Assembly: GCA_002049455.2 (NCBI GenBank)
Contig: KV919117.1
Span: 1-64,000, forward strand
Direction of reading: 5' to 3'
DNA from: Porphyra umbilicalis
Taxonomy: Eukaryota; Rhodophyta; Bangiophyceae; Bangiales; Bangiaceae
DNA: 64,000 nt
Part shown: in pieces, positions 31,476 to 41,231 of the stretch
Layout of the letters: each line of letters opens with the position of its first letter
Position numbering within the stretch: position 1 is the first letter of the stretch
Program-made: the position numbers and the translations under genes
Notes under the pieces: model-generated
Databases searched by the model: none
What the model saw: the letters and a program-made list of their open reading frames with translations, nothing else
Told to the model about the DNA's origin: nothing

Positions 31476-33678
31476 CTACGTGCTGCTCGCCGACGCCGAC
31501 GCCGAAGCCGACGACGACGAGGAGGAAGACGGCCCGTCTTGGAGCTCCTTCATCAGCCGCCGCAGGTCCCCCCTATTAAAGTTGCCATCCTCGTCCGCGT
31601 CCAGCCGGCGCAGCGTCTCCCGGATGGCCGCCTCGTCCACGTCACCCGCGAGGACCGCCAGGCCCGCGGTGGCCTCCTCGAGCGAAATGACGCCGTCATT
31701 GTCCGCGTCGAGGAGCTTGAGTTTAAGGCCGACCTTGGAGTCGACCCGCTGCACGTCCCGCTCCAAGTTCTTGACGAGCTTGCGGAGGCGGCGCAGTTCT
31801 GGGCCGTCGACCGGGACTTCGGCGGGGGCGGCGGCGGCCTCGTCCCCGTCTGCACCCGCATCGGCGGCCTTGCCTTCTTCGGTCGTTGAGCGGATGGTCG
31901 ATTCGGCGGCGGCGAGCTCCGCCTTGAGCGACTCGAGTTCGAGGCGCTCCGACTCGACGGCAGAGGTGGAGGAGAGGTCCCCGAGGGACACGGCGATGCG
32001 GCCAATGACTTCGTCTTGGGCGACCTTGCGCTCCTCCGCCGACACTTGGCTGTCCTCCTCCTCGGCGGGGGCATCGGCGGCCGCATCGTCCTTTGCCGCC
32101 TCGGCCGGCTTGTCCGCAGCCGGCTTGGCGTCGGGCGCAGCGGCGGTCGCCTCGTCGGCGGGCGTTGGGGCGGCCTCTGCCGGCGCCGGCGCGTCGGCCC
32201 CCTCGGCGGCCATCTTTTGGGCAAGCTGCTCGTCCGACAGCAGCTCCCCATCGCCGGCCGCCGGCACAGCAGCCGCGTCGGCGTCGGCGGCCGCGCCGTC
32301 GGTCGGCTCGGCCGCATCTGCTTCGGCCTTGGCCTCGGCTTCCGCCGCCGCCGCCGCTGCCGCCGCCTCCTTCTTCTCCTTCTCAGCCGCCTTTTCGGCT
32401 TCCGCGCGGGCCTCCCGCTCCTCCTCTGCCTCAATGAGCTTGCGCTGGCGGCGGACCTCCTCCAGCCGCTCGGCAGACGTCAGCTCGCCGGCCGACTTGG
32501 ACTTGACATCATCAATCACGCCGTCGGGCAGCGAGCCGAGCGCCTCGGACACGTCGCTAAACAGGAACGCGCGGGAGAGGATCATGAGCGACGCGGGGAT
32601 TTCGCGGCTCTGCGACATCTCCAACCACTCCTTGAGCTGCCGCGCCCGCCACCGCGGGGAGATGCCAACGGTGCGGATGCCCCGGTCACGGCACGCGCGC
32701 GCCACCTCGTCCTCGGTGAGGCGGTCGACGCCGCCCTCCCACTGGATTTGCATGTCGTCCTTGGCAATGGAGTTGAGGCGGCTACGGATCTTGTAGCGGA
32801 GGAAGGGGTCCGCCCCATACGGGGAAAGGCCCATGTACTTGCACATGGCGACGAGCTGCGGGCGGACGGCGCCTTCGAGGGTGATCTCGTCCGAGAAGAG
32901 GCGCGCAAAGCGGTTGACGTCGGCGGGGTCGACGCGCTTGCCGTCGCGGATGGCGGCGAGGAAGCCCGTCAACGCTTCCGCGTCGGCGCGCACCGCCTCG
33001 CCGGCAGAGGAGGAGTTTTTCAACACCCGCGCCTTCTCCTCCACGACATCCCGCAGGTACTTGGCGAGCTCGATCTTGACTTTCAGTTGCCGCTTGAGGT
33101 CCTCCTCCGCCTTCATGGCGTCTTGGAATTGGGAGGGGAGCATGTTGGGGAAGAGCTTGAGCGCAAACGGCAGCGCAAACTCCATAAACGGGATGAGGAG
33201 GAAGAGGGAAAACGGGACGAGCCGCGCCAAATCCGACCCCGTGCCAATGAGGAAGTGGCGCTCCCGCCGCGTGAGCGTCTTGCCCTTGCTCAGCCGCTTT
33301 ACGATTTTCCACGAGCCCCGCACGTCGGCGGCGAGGAGCTTGGACGCCGCCCAAAAGTGGCGGCCCCACTCGACGAGCGCCACGCCGAGGGAGCGGGTGT
33401 AGGTGACGGCCGCCCGAGGGCTCCGGAGCGCCGTGCGCCACGTGATCTCACTCGCGCCCGCGGTGGCGGCGACGGCGCCACCGCCGCCGCCGCCGCCCGT
33501 CGCCGCAACGGCCGTGGCAGACGACGCCTTGGCCTTGCCGTCGGGCGTCGACCCACCGGGCGGGGCCGCCGAGGCGGCGCCCCTGCGGAGGATGCCCGCG
33601 CCGACGGGCGCCGACACGGCGAGCGTCTGGCCGCCCCCCGCCCGCCCGCCCAGCCGGGGGTGTCGCACGAGGGCGGTG

Positions 33679-33709
<31 letters not shown>

Positions 33710-34084
33710 CGCTGCCGCCGCCGCCGCTGCCACCGCGGGCGGCCGCCGACAGCCGCCGCCGCGCCGTGGCGGCCCCACCCCCCACCCGAGTGGCCGCGGC
33801 GAGCGCCACCACCGACGGGGGTGGGGCCAGGCCAGGCGCACGGGCGCCCGCACGCGGCGGCGCCGCCGCCGCCCGCGGGCGCACCCCCCCTCGCCGCCGC
33901 CGCCGCCCGCCTCGTCGGCACCCGACGGGGCACCGCCGAGGGCGTGCGCCGCCCGTGGGGCGCCCGCCGCCGCCGCATCCGCAGACGGGCGCCACGGGCG
34001 GGGTGCGCGGGCGGCGGCCGACGGACCGCGGGGGAGCCGCACCAGCGACCAGGCGGCCGCGGCGGCGCCCGGCGCGGGGGCCAT
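31476..34084 (-). CDS. LETM1: LETM1-family mitochondrial inner-membrane protein with EF hands
   Basis: LETM1 proteins sit in the mitochondrial inner membrane and mediate cation/proton exchange. Numbering from the ATG at 34084, the conserved region begins at about residue 240 (VEWGRHFWAASKLL) and continues with KTLTRRERHFLIGTGSDLAR. One membrane segment follows at about 283-308 (LVPFSLFLLIPFMEFALPFA), then the ribosome-binding-like LETM domain (MLPSQFQDAMKAEEDLKRQL, YMGLSPYGADPFLRYKIRSR). A Glu/Ala-rich coiled region lies at about 538-590. Two EF-hand loops near the C-terminus, LDADNDGVISLEE (about 788) and LDADEDGNFNRGD (about 827), suggest calcium sensing. The downstream frame has no suitable Met. 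The ATG at 34084 opens a presequence-like stretch (MAPAPGAAAAAWSLVRLPRG) in another frame, which joins if the 7-base C tract at 33884-33890 has one more base. The start is therefore inferred; the body is secure. Confidence 0.9.
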
Positions 34085-34853
34085 GGCGTGGGGGGCCGCG
34101 CCACAAGCGTCGCGCAGTGGGGGGGCCAAGGGGCGGGGGGGGGGGGGGGGCGGGGGGAGGGCCGAGCTCGGCACACAAGGCAACAGGGGGGTACACCGGC
34201 CGTACACGCTCGCGGGGGGCCAGGGCGTCGGTGGGAATGGGCCGGTCGGGGGGGGGGGGGGGCGGTCGTAGCGATAGACGCTGGAGTCGGGACACACCGC
34301 CGCCCGCCTGACCACGTGGTGGCGGGGGCTCGGATCTGCTCAAATGAAAGACCGTACCGCTGTCCTGGAACAATTCCTGCATCGGCGCCGTGCTGCATCG
34401 TGCATGCAAATACATTTGCGTCGTCCTGCATGCTCGTGTCGTCCTGCATGCCAAACGCACGACGGCGCCGTTGGATCATGGGAGATTCGGTGGCCGGCGC
34501 TGCGGGGCACGGCACGGGCGGCCCCGGCTGGTGCGGCTACCCATCGAGGGCCACGGCTATCGCACGCGGGACACAGCGTGCTCCAAGTCCACCTTTGGAA
34601 AGGACTACAGTGTACAAGCGGGGGGGGGCGGAGGCCCGCCCTTTTGGGGGGGGGGGATGGACGAGGGTGTCTGTGCGATCCGACCGTTCTTTTCGGCTTT
34701 CGGTGGGGGCGTGGGCACTCTGGGCGGCCCTGGCGTGCGTGCGCGTGTGGTTCCCTTGGCGAACCGTACGGTGGTGTCGCTCGTTCTTTTTGTTTTTGTT
34801 TTTTCTAGTATACGACCGCGACCCGCACCTCTCCACGCCAAGCCGCTCGGCGG
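34085..34853. other. Low-complexity intergenic region
   Basis: Promoter side of the LETM1-like gene and 3' flank of the next minus-strand gene. Several long G tracts (for example 34136-34152 and 34250-34262) will be hard to sequence. No gene is seen. Confidence 0.5.
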
Positions 34854-36148
34854 TCAGATGGAAATGCTGCCCACCGGCGCGGGGCCGACCGTGACGGTAA
34901 AGGGGCTGCCACCACCGCCGCCAGGGGCTCTCGAGGGCGGCGGGGGTGGGGGGGGAGCCGACGGGTTCCCGCTGCCCCCTCTGTTGCCGCCGCTGCTGCT
35001 GCCGCCGCCGCCACCCCCACCGCCCCCGCCGCCCCCGCCGCCCCCCCCCGCCCCAGTCAAGTACGTATACGTCTGCCCGTCTGGCATGACGAGAGTGCGC
35101 CCCCCCCCCGCGTCGAGGAAGACGGCAAACGCCCCCTGCCGCCACACAAACGGCCCGCACCGCAGGTCCCCCCGCACCGCCCACGCGATGGTGTGGGACG
35201 GGTGCGGGTACTGCTCCTGCACGTCCGGCGACACCAGTCGCTCCCACGCCGCCCCAAAGATGGCGATCAGCTCCCCGCCGGGCGGGTCGGACGTGCACGC
35301 GGACCCGTCGACGCGGAGGTCAGCGGGGGCGACGGTCAAGCTCTCCCGGTCGGCCTGGATCGACAGGGCGGTGATGGTGAGGGTGCGGGGGACGCCGCCC
35401 CCGGCGCGCCCCGCGTCGTTGAGGGTGTAGGCGCCGCCCGTGGCGACGGTGGTACCGAGGCTGGGTTGCGTCGGTGGCCGACCGCCGCCACCAAAAGCCA
35501 GGTTGGTGTAGGCCTGCCCGCCGGGCATGATCAGCGTCCGCCCGCCGTCGATCGCGAGGAAGACGGCAAACGCCCCCTGCCGCCACACAAACGGCCCGCA
35601 CCGCAGGTCCCCCCGCACCGCCCACGCGGCGGTGTGGGACGGGTGCGGGTACTGCTCCTTCACGTCCGGCGACACCAGTCGCTCCCACGCCCCCCCAAAG
35701 ATGCCGATCAGCTCCCCGCCGGGCGGGTCGGACGTGCACGCGGACCCGTCGACGCGGAGGTCAGAGGGGGCGACGGTCAAGCCCTCTCGGTCGGCCTGGA
35801 TCGACAGGGCGGTGATGGCAACGGTGCGGGGCGTGCTACCGGGCGCCCGTGCGGCATCGTCGAGGGTGTAGACGCCAGTGGATGCAACGGCAATGGCCGG
35901 GCCCTGCTGGCGCCCGACCGCCGGCAGGTCGTCGGACGGGCCGGCGCCCCGGGGGGGGGGGGCGCCGCCACGGCGGCAGCGGCGGCGGCGGTGGCGGCGG
36001 CAGCGAGTAGAGCGGCGAGCAGGGCGGTGAGCAGGGCGGCAAGCAGGGCGGCAGCCGCCGCCACGGACGTGACCACAGCGCCGCGGCGCGCCCGCCGACC
36101 ACGAAGCGGCGGCAGCAGGTGGTGGGGGTGGGCAGCGCCGCCGGCCAT
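34854..36148 (-). CDS. Secreted or membrane-anchored protein with two 147-residue repeats
   Basis: The function is unknown. The ATG at 36148 opens a short basic segment (LRGRRARRGAVVTS) and a long hydrophobic Ala/Leu run typical of a signal peptide or anchor. The body is in the next frame and joins if the 12-base G tract at 35951-35962 has one more base. It holds two tandem copies of a domain of about 147 residues (period 441 nt). Each contains TALSIQADRE, DLRVDGSACTSDPPGGEL, AWERLVSPDV, EQYPHPSHT and LRCGPFVWRQGAFAVFL. Two Cys per copy could form a disulphide. The near identity of the copies points to a recent duplication. The C-terminus is a poly-Gly tract followed by Ser/Gly/Asn and Pro runs, as in extracellular matrix proteins. 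I know no family with this repeat. Confidence 0.7.
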
Positions 36149-37523
36149 TGCCGATGCACGGGTTCTCCCGTCTGGTGAGGGGCGGCGGGGGTCGGTGGGC
36201 ACGCCGGCGGTGGCGGCGGCGGGCGCGGCGTGGCGCGGCTCGACGCGGGCGGCGGCGGGGTCAGCGCGCCGTGGCCAGCCGCCGCGGGGGTGGCGAGGCG
36301 ACGTTGGCGCGCCCGCCGTGCTTTCCAGTTTCTCCCTCTGGCCCGCTCTGTGCTCGCTCCGTTTGCTGGCCCGCCGGTGGACGCGGCGGGCGGCCAGCGG
36401 GGGCGGTGGGAGGCGCCACCCCCCCGCGCACCCGCCACCCCCGCGCACACACCCGCCGCCGCCGTCCTCGTCAGCGACACGAGGTGCGGGTTCCGTGACG
36501 AGGATCGACGGCCGCCCGGATATCTGCCTGCAAGTCTCGCGACCCACCATCGTTTGGCACGAGGCCGGCGCTGCGGCCGCGGTGGATACTGTACTGTACG
36601 ACCGCATCGTCTGTTGCAAACAGCAGGCCGCACGCATCTGTTTTGCACTCATGCCATGCCGAAACGATGCTGGAGATCAGCATGATGGTTGAAGCTCCCC
36701 GTGGTGAGCATCGGGTTGTCTGTTGGTTGTCCATAGCTGATCGATGCCGATCGATGAACAATTGTTTTGTCAGGGGTTTATATATCTGATGCATTTCTTC
36801 TAATGTCCAGCCAAATACTCAGATGGGCCGAAGATTCTGCTACGTGTGCATCTGTGAGTGGGCGACGACACTGCTGTGAATCAGTGCCTTTTTGCCGTCG
36901 GCTGGATGCACTCGGAGAGCTTTCTAAAATTAAAGCCATAGAAATTATTCTGCCATGTGACCAAGAAAAATGGTCGGTACTCTAGGTGTCACTGGCAAAC
37001 GGCCACCTCAACTACGCCCTTCGAGGGAGACGGGCGCGCACTGGAGACGTGCAGCTTGTGTGCAGTAGAGGCGCGCCATTCAACTCGCGGCCTGTGGCCA
37101 CAACAGCACGCCTGCCGTTCCCATCCGTCCACTCACTGCACGTCCGACCGCTCAAACCGCCGCCCGTCCGTCGTGGCACGAACCGCTCTCGACGACGGCC
37201 CGCGACGATCATCAATTAGCCCTTTGACACCTCAGCTCTTGGACGTTCCCGACCTCCTCACGCCACATCGCTGAGTCCGCGACCTACGCACTCCCTCCTG
37301 TCCCGACGTCGCCACCACTGGCAAAAGCGACCTTGTTCGGTACGCCTTCTCACTCCCCCCCCGTTCTTCAATCGTCTTCCCCGGCTCCTCCGCCGTCATA
37401 CTCCCCATCCCGTCCACGTACTTCCGCAAGCACTTGCTCCCTGCACGGGCGAGTCGCGACCACTCCGTCTCTCTTCCCCACGCCCGCCCCCCGCCCCCCA
37501 CCCCCCTATCCGCTGTCGCCACG
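36149..37523. other. Divergent intergenic region
   Basis: It lies between the minus-strand repeat protein and the plus-strand ferredoxin-like gene, so it should hold both promoters. The part from 36650 to 36960 is relatively AT-rich, with a TTTATATATCTG stretch at about 36777. From 37300 it is the CT-rich leader of the next gene. Confidence 0.4.
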
Positions 37524-38057
37524 ATGGGCGCCCCCTTTACTGGCGCTTTTGCTCCCAGCACGCTGCTGGGCACCCGCGTGTCCGCCCCTGCCGCCAATGC
37601 CTGGGCGGTAGGCCACGCGGCTGTTTGTGGCGGCCGGCCAGCCCCAAGACACGCGGCCGCCGCGGCCGCCGCCCCCCCCACCCGCCGGACAACTACCCCC
37701 ACCGCCCTCTACCAGACGGGCTGGGCCGGCGCCGTCACGTCGGCCGAGCCCCGCTCCTTCACCATCAAGGTCATTAGCGGCAGCAAGACGCAAGAGATTG
37801 AGGTCGACTCGGAGACGGACCTGCGCAAGGCCCTCAAGGCCGCCAACATTGGCGTGTACACCCTCAGGGGAAAGATGTCAAACTGTGGGGGCAACGCCAG
37901 TTGCGGCTTTTGCGCGATTGAGGTGGTCGAGGGGCTGGGCAACACCAACTCGTCGGGCATGCGGGAGCAAAAGCTGCTCGCCAAGAAGCCGGCGAACTAC
38001 CGTCTGGCGTGCCAGACCGTCGTGCACGGGCCAGTGACCATCCGCAACAAGCCGTAA
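37524..38057 (+). CDS. Plastid-targeted 2Fe-2S ferredoxin-like protein
   Basis: A 177-residue protein (from the ATG at 37524) with a transit-peptide-like first third: MGAPFTGAFAPSTLLGTRVS has the N-terminal Phe typical of red-lineage plastid targeting. It is followed by a ferredoxin-fold domain starting about FTIKVISGSKTQEIEV. Cluster ligands are visible at Cys121, Cys127 and Cys130 (CGGNASCGFC) and Cys163 (RLACQT). The CX5CX2C spacing and the KKPANYRLACQ block differ from photosynthetic petF ferredoxin (CX4CX2C). They match the small plastid and cyanobacterial family that includes the plant NDH-linked subunit PnsB3/NDF4. An in-frame ATG 30 codons upstream (37434) is less likely, because the region reads as a CT-rich leader. 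The electron partner cannot be told from sequence. Confidence 0.85.
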   Translation: MGAPFTGAFAPSTLLGTRVSAPAANAWAVGHAAVCGGRPAPRHAAAAAAAPPTRRTTTPTALYQTGWAGAVTSAEPRSFTIKVISGSKTQEIEVDSETDLRKALKAANIGVYTLRGKMSNCGGNASCGFCAIEVVEGLGNTNSSGMREQKLLAKKPANYRLACQTVVHGPVTIRNKP

Positions 38058-38825
38058 CGAGTCGGTACCAGCTTTTTTTTTTTCTTTCGCGCCGCCCTCT
38101 CTGTCTTTCCCCCTCCCACTCTTGTATGAATCCCTTTTTGCGTTGGCAGTGATCTTTTCTTTTTTGTGGCGTGCCTGGGCACCATTGTGTGTTAGATTCT
38201 TTGTGCCCGCGCACCCTCTGTGCACAGCAGTGAGCTGGTGGACGATGTATGGTATTGGTTTTTATGGTGAGCGGCGGAGATGAAGTCTGAGCTGTAGCTC
38301 TACCAGAGTCCAAAAGCAAGCCCTACTTTATTGCTAATCCGTATGTGCACGCTGGGCAACCTCGGCGATATCACCCCGCGGGAGCTGACCTCTGGCCACA
38401 CGCTTACCGGCTGTATGGCTGTCTTGGTGAGTGAACACCGCCGACTTCAGTCAGCCTCGTGACGCCCAAGCCGTCCGCCGGCGGGCGCTCGGGACGATGA
38501 GACCCGCCCGTCGGCATGTTGGCGCACCCGTGCGCGCAGTCGCCGTGGTCACTGCTGTGGCAAGCGCGTCGGCCGGCCGTGACGCGTCCAGATACCACGG
38601 ACTATTTACGCGGCCGTCGACGAAACCGCGCGCCGCGCCGCAGACCCGACGTGAGCTGGCCGTACTGTCTTGGCAGCACCCATCGCGACCGCGCTCCATC
38701 GGGAGCGAGGTGGCATCTCACCACAGCCTCCCGGCCTGTCTCTTGGTGTCGGCGACACGCCCAAAAGGACCCACCCCGGAGGTGCTCATTAGACGCTCAA
38801 CGAGGCCGCAGACTAAAGACGGCTA
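38058..38825. other. Intergenic, 3' flank of the ferredoxin-like gene
   Basis: T-rich just after the stop (38072-38085). No gene is seen; the plus frame 38431-38880 runs into the following MITE and is not supported. Confidence 0.4.
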
Positions 38826-39125
38826 CTGTCTATTCTACCGTGAAATGGCATCAAATGATGCCCGGTGGTGCATCAAGTGATGCACCCTCTCACAGGTCCA
38901 TACAACGACGGTTCGACCCCCCTTTTTCTGGCGTCTGGAGCACCCCCCGTTTGTATCCGTAGCACAATGGCTCCGAGTTTCCCGAAGAGTAACAAAGCAC
39001 CTCTGAGTCCGTTTCTGTTGTCAAAAGGAGCGTGCGAGGCCGAGAAGCACGAAAAAAAATGGTGCCAAAAAAGTGCATCAAATGAAGCCCAGGGCATCAA
39101 ATGATGCACTCGGTAGAATAGACAC
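38826..39125. mobile_element. 300-bp MITE with four 14-bp palindromes
   Basis: Terminal inverted repeats, CTGTCTATTCTACCG at the left and GTGTCTATTCTACCG at the right read inwards, are flanked by TA at 38824-38825 and 39126-39127. Just inside each end lie two copies of the palindrome GCATCAAATGATGC or one-base variants: 38848-38861, 38870-38883, 39075-39088 and 39094-39107. There is no coding capacity. A non-autonomous Tc1/mariner- or pogo-type element is the natural reading. It sits between the ferredoxin-like and FBPase genes, close to the FBPase promoter. Confidence 0.8.
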
Positions 39126-39413
39126 TAGGTGTGTGCCAGGTGGTCTGCGCTTCTTCTCTTCTTCGAGTAATTCGTGGCTGAGGAGAAGGCCTCTATCTCG
39201 CTCATCCAGATTATCCACGTGGCCGTAGACGGTTGGTGCTCAAGTCGAGCCATCTTTCTTGGTTTTGGTGACTGTCGGATCTCCGAGCGTCATTTCAGGG
39301 TCTGAGGCCCACGAGTGCTGCCCATCGCCACTGCTTGCTTCGACGTCCTCACGCCCGTGTCCGCCACGTCCCGCCCCTCCTCCGTCCGTCTCCTTTCCCC
39401 ACCCGCTCCCACT
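39126..39413 (+). promoter_or_regulatory. Promoter and leader region of plastid FBPase
   Basis: Short interval between the MITE and the FBPase start. The last 60 bases are CT-rich (CGCCCCTCCTCCGTCCGTCT and following) and lead into ACTATGG. No TATA box is convincing. Confidence 0.35.
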
Positions 39414-40643
39414 ATGGCGGCCTTTGTTGCCAGCGCCGGCTGCGGCCGAGTCGGCAACCCCGCCACCGCCGCCCGCGTGTCGACCTCCCGCCACGCCGCG
39501 CCTTTGGCGGCCGCGGCGGCAACTCCGCGGCCGTCCGTGCCAACCATGGTCGCGCCGACCCCGACCAAGCAGGAGCAGTTTGTATGCATGGACGAGAGCC
39601 CCATGACGCTGACGCGCTATTTCATGCAGGCGGCCAACGAGAACCTCGACGAAGAGCACGTGGTGGACCTTCAAAACCTGATGGCGTCGATTCAGATGGC
39701 ATGCAAGAAAATCGCGTCGCTGGTGAGCCGGGCGGGCATCTCCAATTTGACCGGCTACGAGGACAGCGGCTCCATCAATGTCCAGGGCGAGGAGCAGAAG
39801 AAACTTGATGTGCTTTCCAACGACGTGCTCAAGCACGCCCTCAAGTGGCGGGGCGGCAAACTCGGCATCATCGCGTCGGAGGAGGAGGACGAGCCCATCA
39901 TGGTTGATGAGCTGGCGTCTGGCAACTATGTCGCGGTGTTTGATCCGCTGGACGGGAGCAGCAACATTGATGCGGGCATCGCGACCGGCACCATCTTTGG
40001 CATCTTTGCCGAGTCGGCCGGCTGTCTGGCCAGCGATTGGGAGGCAAAAATCAACGAAGAGGAGCTCACCTGCCTCTACAACGTGCTGCAGCCGGGATCT
40101 AACCTCGTGGCCAGCGGCTATTGCATGTACTCTTCATCGTGCATGATGGTGTTGACGACCGGCAGGGGCGTGCAGGGCTTCACGCTCGACCCGCAGATTG
40201 GGGAGTTTGTGCTGACGCACCCATCCATCACCATCCCGCCGCGCGGCACCATCTACTCGGTCAATGAGGCCAACAGCCCGGCGTGGGACCCAGTCCTCCT
40301 GGCCTACATCAAGTCGCTCAAGGACGGGAGCAACGCGTCGGGGAAACCCTACTCATCGCGCTACATTGGCTCCATGGTCGCCGACGTGCACCGGACGCTC
40401 ATGTACGGGGGTCTGTTTGCCTACCCCTCCGACACTAAGAACGTCAATGGCAAGCTGCGCCTACTGTACGAGTGCTCGCCGATGTCCTTCCTCATTGAGC
40501 AGGCGGGCGGCATTGCCACGACCGGCAAGGAGCGCGTCCTCGATGTCATCCCGTCGTCGGTGCACCAGCGGGTGCCTCTTGTGCTCGGCTCCCCCGAGGA
40601 CGTGCAGGAGCTACTCGACAAATACTACGAGGCGGACCAGTAA
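39414..40643 (+). CDS. FBP: Fructose-1,6-bisphosphatase, plastid form
   Basis: Removes the 1-phosphate from fructose 1,6-bisphosphate in the Calvin cycle. From the ATG at 39414 the protein has 409 residues. The first 50 or so are a transit peptide starting MAAFVASAGCGRVG, with the N-terminal Phe seen in red-lineage plastids. The FBPase body starts at about LTRYFMQAANENLDEEHVVD. The metal-binding site is FDPLDGSSNID (Asp177 onward); YIGSMVADVHRTLMYGGLFA and CSPMSFLIEQAGG are also conserved. A short insertion contains Cys204 and Cys220 (GCLASDWEAKINEEELTCL), placed like the thioredoxin-regulated cysteines of plant plastid FBPase. The third plant Cys is replaced by Leu, and the loop is shorter. 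An in-frame ATG at 39315 is possible but lies in the leader. No introns. Confidence 0.95.
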   Translation: MAAFVASAGCGRVGNPATAARVSTSRHAAPLAAAAATPRPSVPTMVAPTPTKQEQFVCMDESPMTLTRYFMQAANENLDEEHVVDLQNLMASIQMACKKIASLVSRAGISNLTGYEDSGSINVQGEEQKKLDVLSNDVLKHALKWRGGKLGIIASEEEDEPIMVDELASGNYVAVFDPLDGSSNIDAGIATGTIFGIFAESAGCLASDWEAKINEEELTCLYNVLQPGSNLVASGYCMYSSSCMMVLTTGRGVQGFTLDPQIGEFVLTHPSITIPPRGTIYSVNEANSPAWDPVLLAYIKSLKDGSNASGKPYSSRYIGSMVADVHRTLMYGGLFAYPSDTKNVNGKLRLLYECSPMSFLIEQAGGIATTGKERVLDVIPSSVHQRVPLVLGSPEDVQELLDKYYEADQ

Positions 40644-41231
40644 TCGGGTGGGGGAAATCGTTCTTGGGCGACTCTTTTATTTCTTCCGTTCTTTTTATTT
40701 GTTTCTTTTTCCCTCCCCTCTTTTTCTCTCTAGTACGTGGGATGTGACCGTCTTGCTCGTTAACCCCAGGACGTGTTCGGCTGTCAGTTGTGCCGCTGCC
40801 GGCGGGCTCAAGCATGCTGGCGCACAAGCCACAAGCCTCGCGGTCAGGACGATGCAGTGCGCGTCGCAGCTGTTGACGGGCGCGCTTCTGGCGTCAAAAC
40901 AGACCTTGGCTTGGCCATCATCTTTCTTGCAGACTTCGTGGCCTCGTACAATTTAGTCGGTTGTGCCGGGCCGCTCGAGGTCTGGTCATGCTCGACGCTT
41001 GAACGTGGATGGAACCAAAACCTGTGCGTCCAAGAAACCTGTGAAGGAACAGGGCGCTCGACATCAGGCCACGACATGACGGAACGATGAGGACAGACGG
41101 CGAGACGGCGCATACTACACACGAGACCATGGAGGTTCGGGCCAGCTCGATGCAAAAGGGGACAACCCTCCAAAAGAAAAAAGGGTAAGGCGGTAGCGGT
41201 ATCCCGACAGGGCGCCGCCCAGGAAACGCAA
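40644..41231. other. Convergent intergenic region
   Basis: 3' flanks of the convergent FBPase and thioesterase genes, with a T-rich tract (about 40675-40735) just after the FBPase stop. No gene is seen. Confidence 0.5.

Noticed and set aside
32016-34271. 751-codon plus-strand frame opposite LETM1
   Set aside because: The product is Arg/Gly-rich low complexity with no motif, while the minus strand encodes clear LETM1 and EF-hand motifs.
34400-35050. CRISPR-like or bacterial features in the GC-rich tracts
   Set aside because: The repeats are homopolymers and GGC/CCG codon runs of coding tails; there are no spaced direct repeats, and the surrounding genes are eukaryotic.
35193-36692. 499-codon plus-strand frame opposite the secreted repeat protein
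   Set aside because: Gly/Arg-rich with no signal or domain. Codon-phase conservation between the two DNA repeats cannot decide strand alone, but the minus frame has a signal sequence and conserved Cys.
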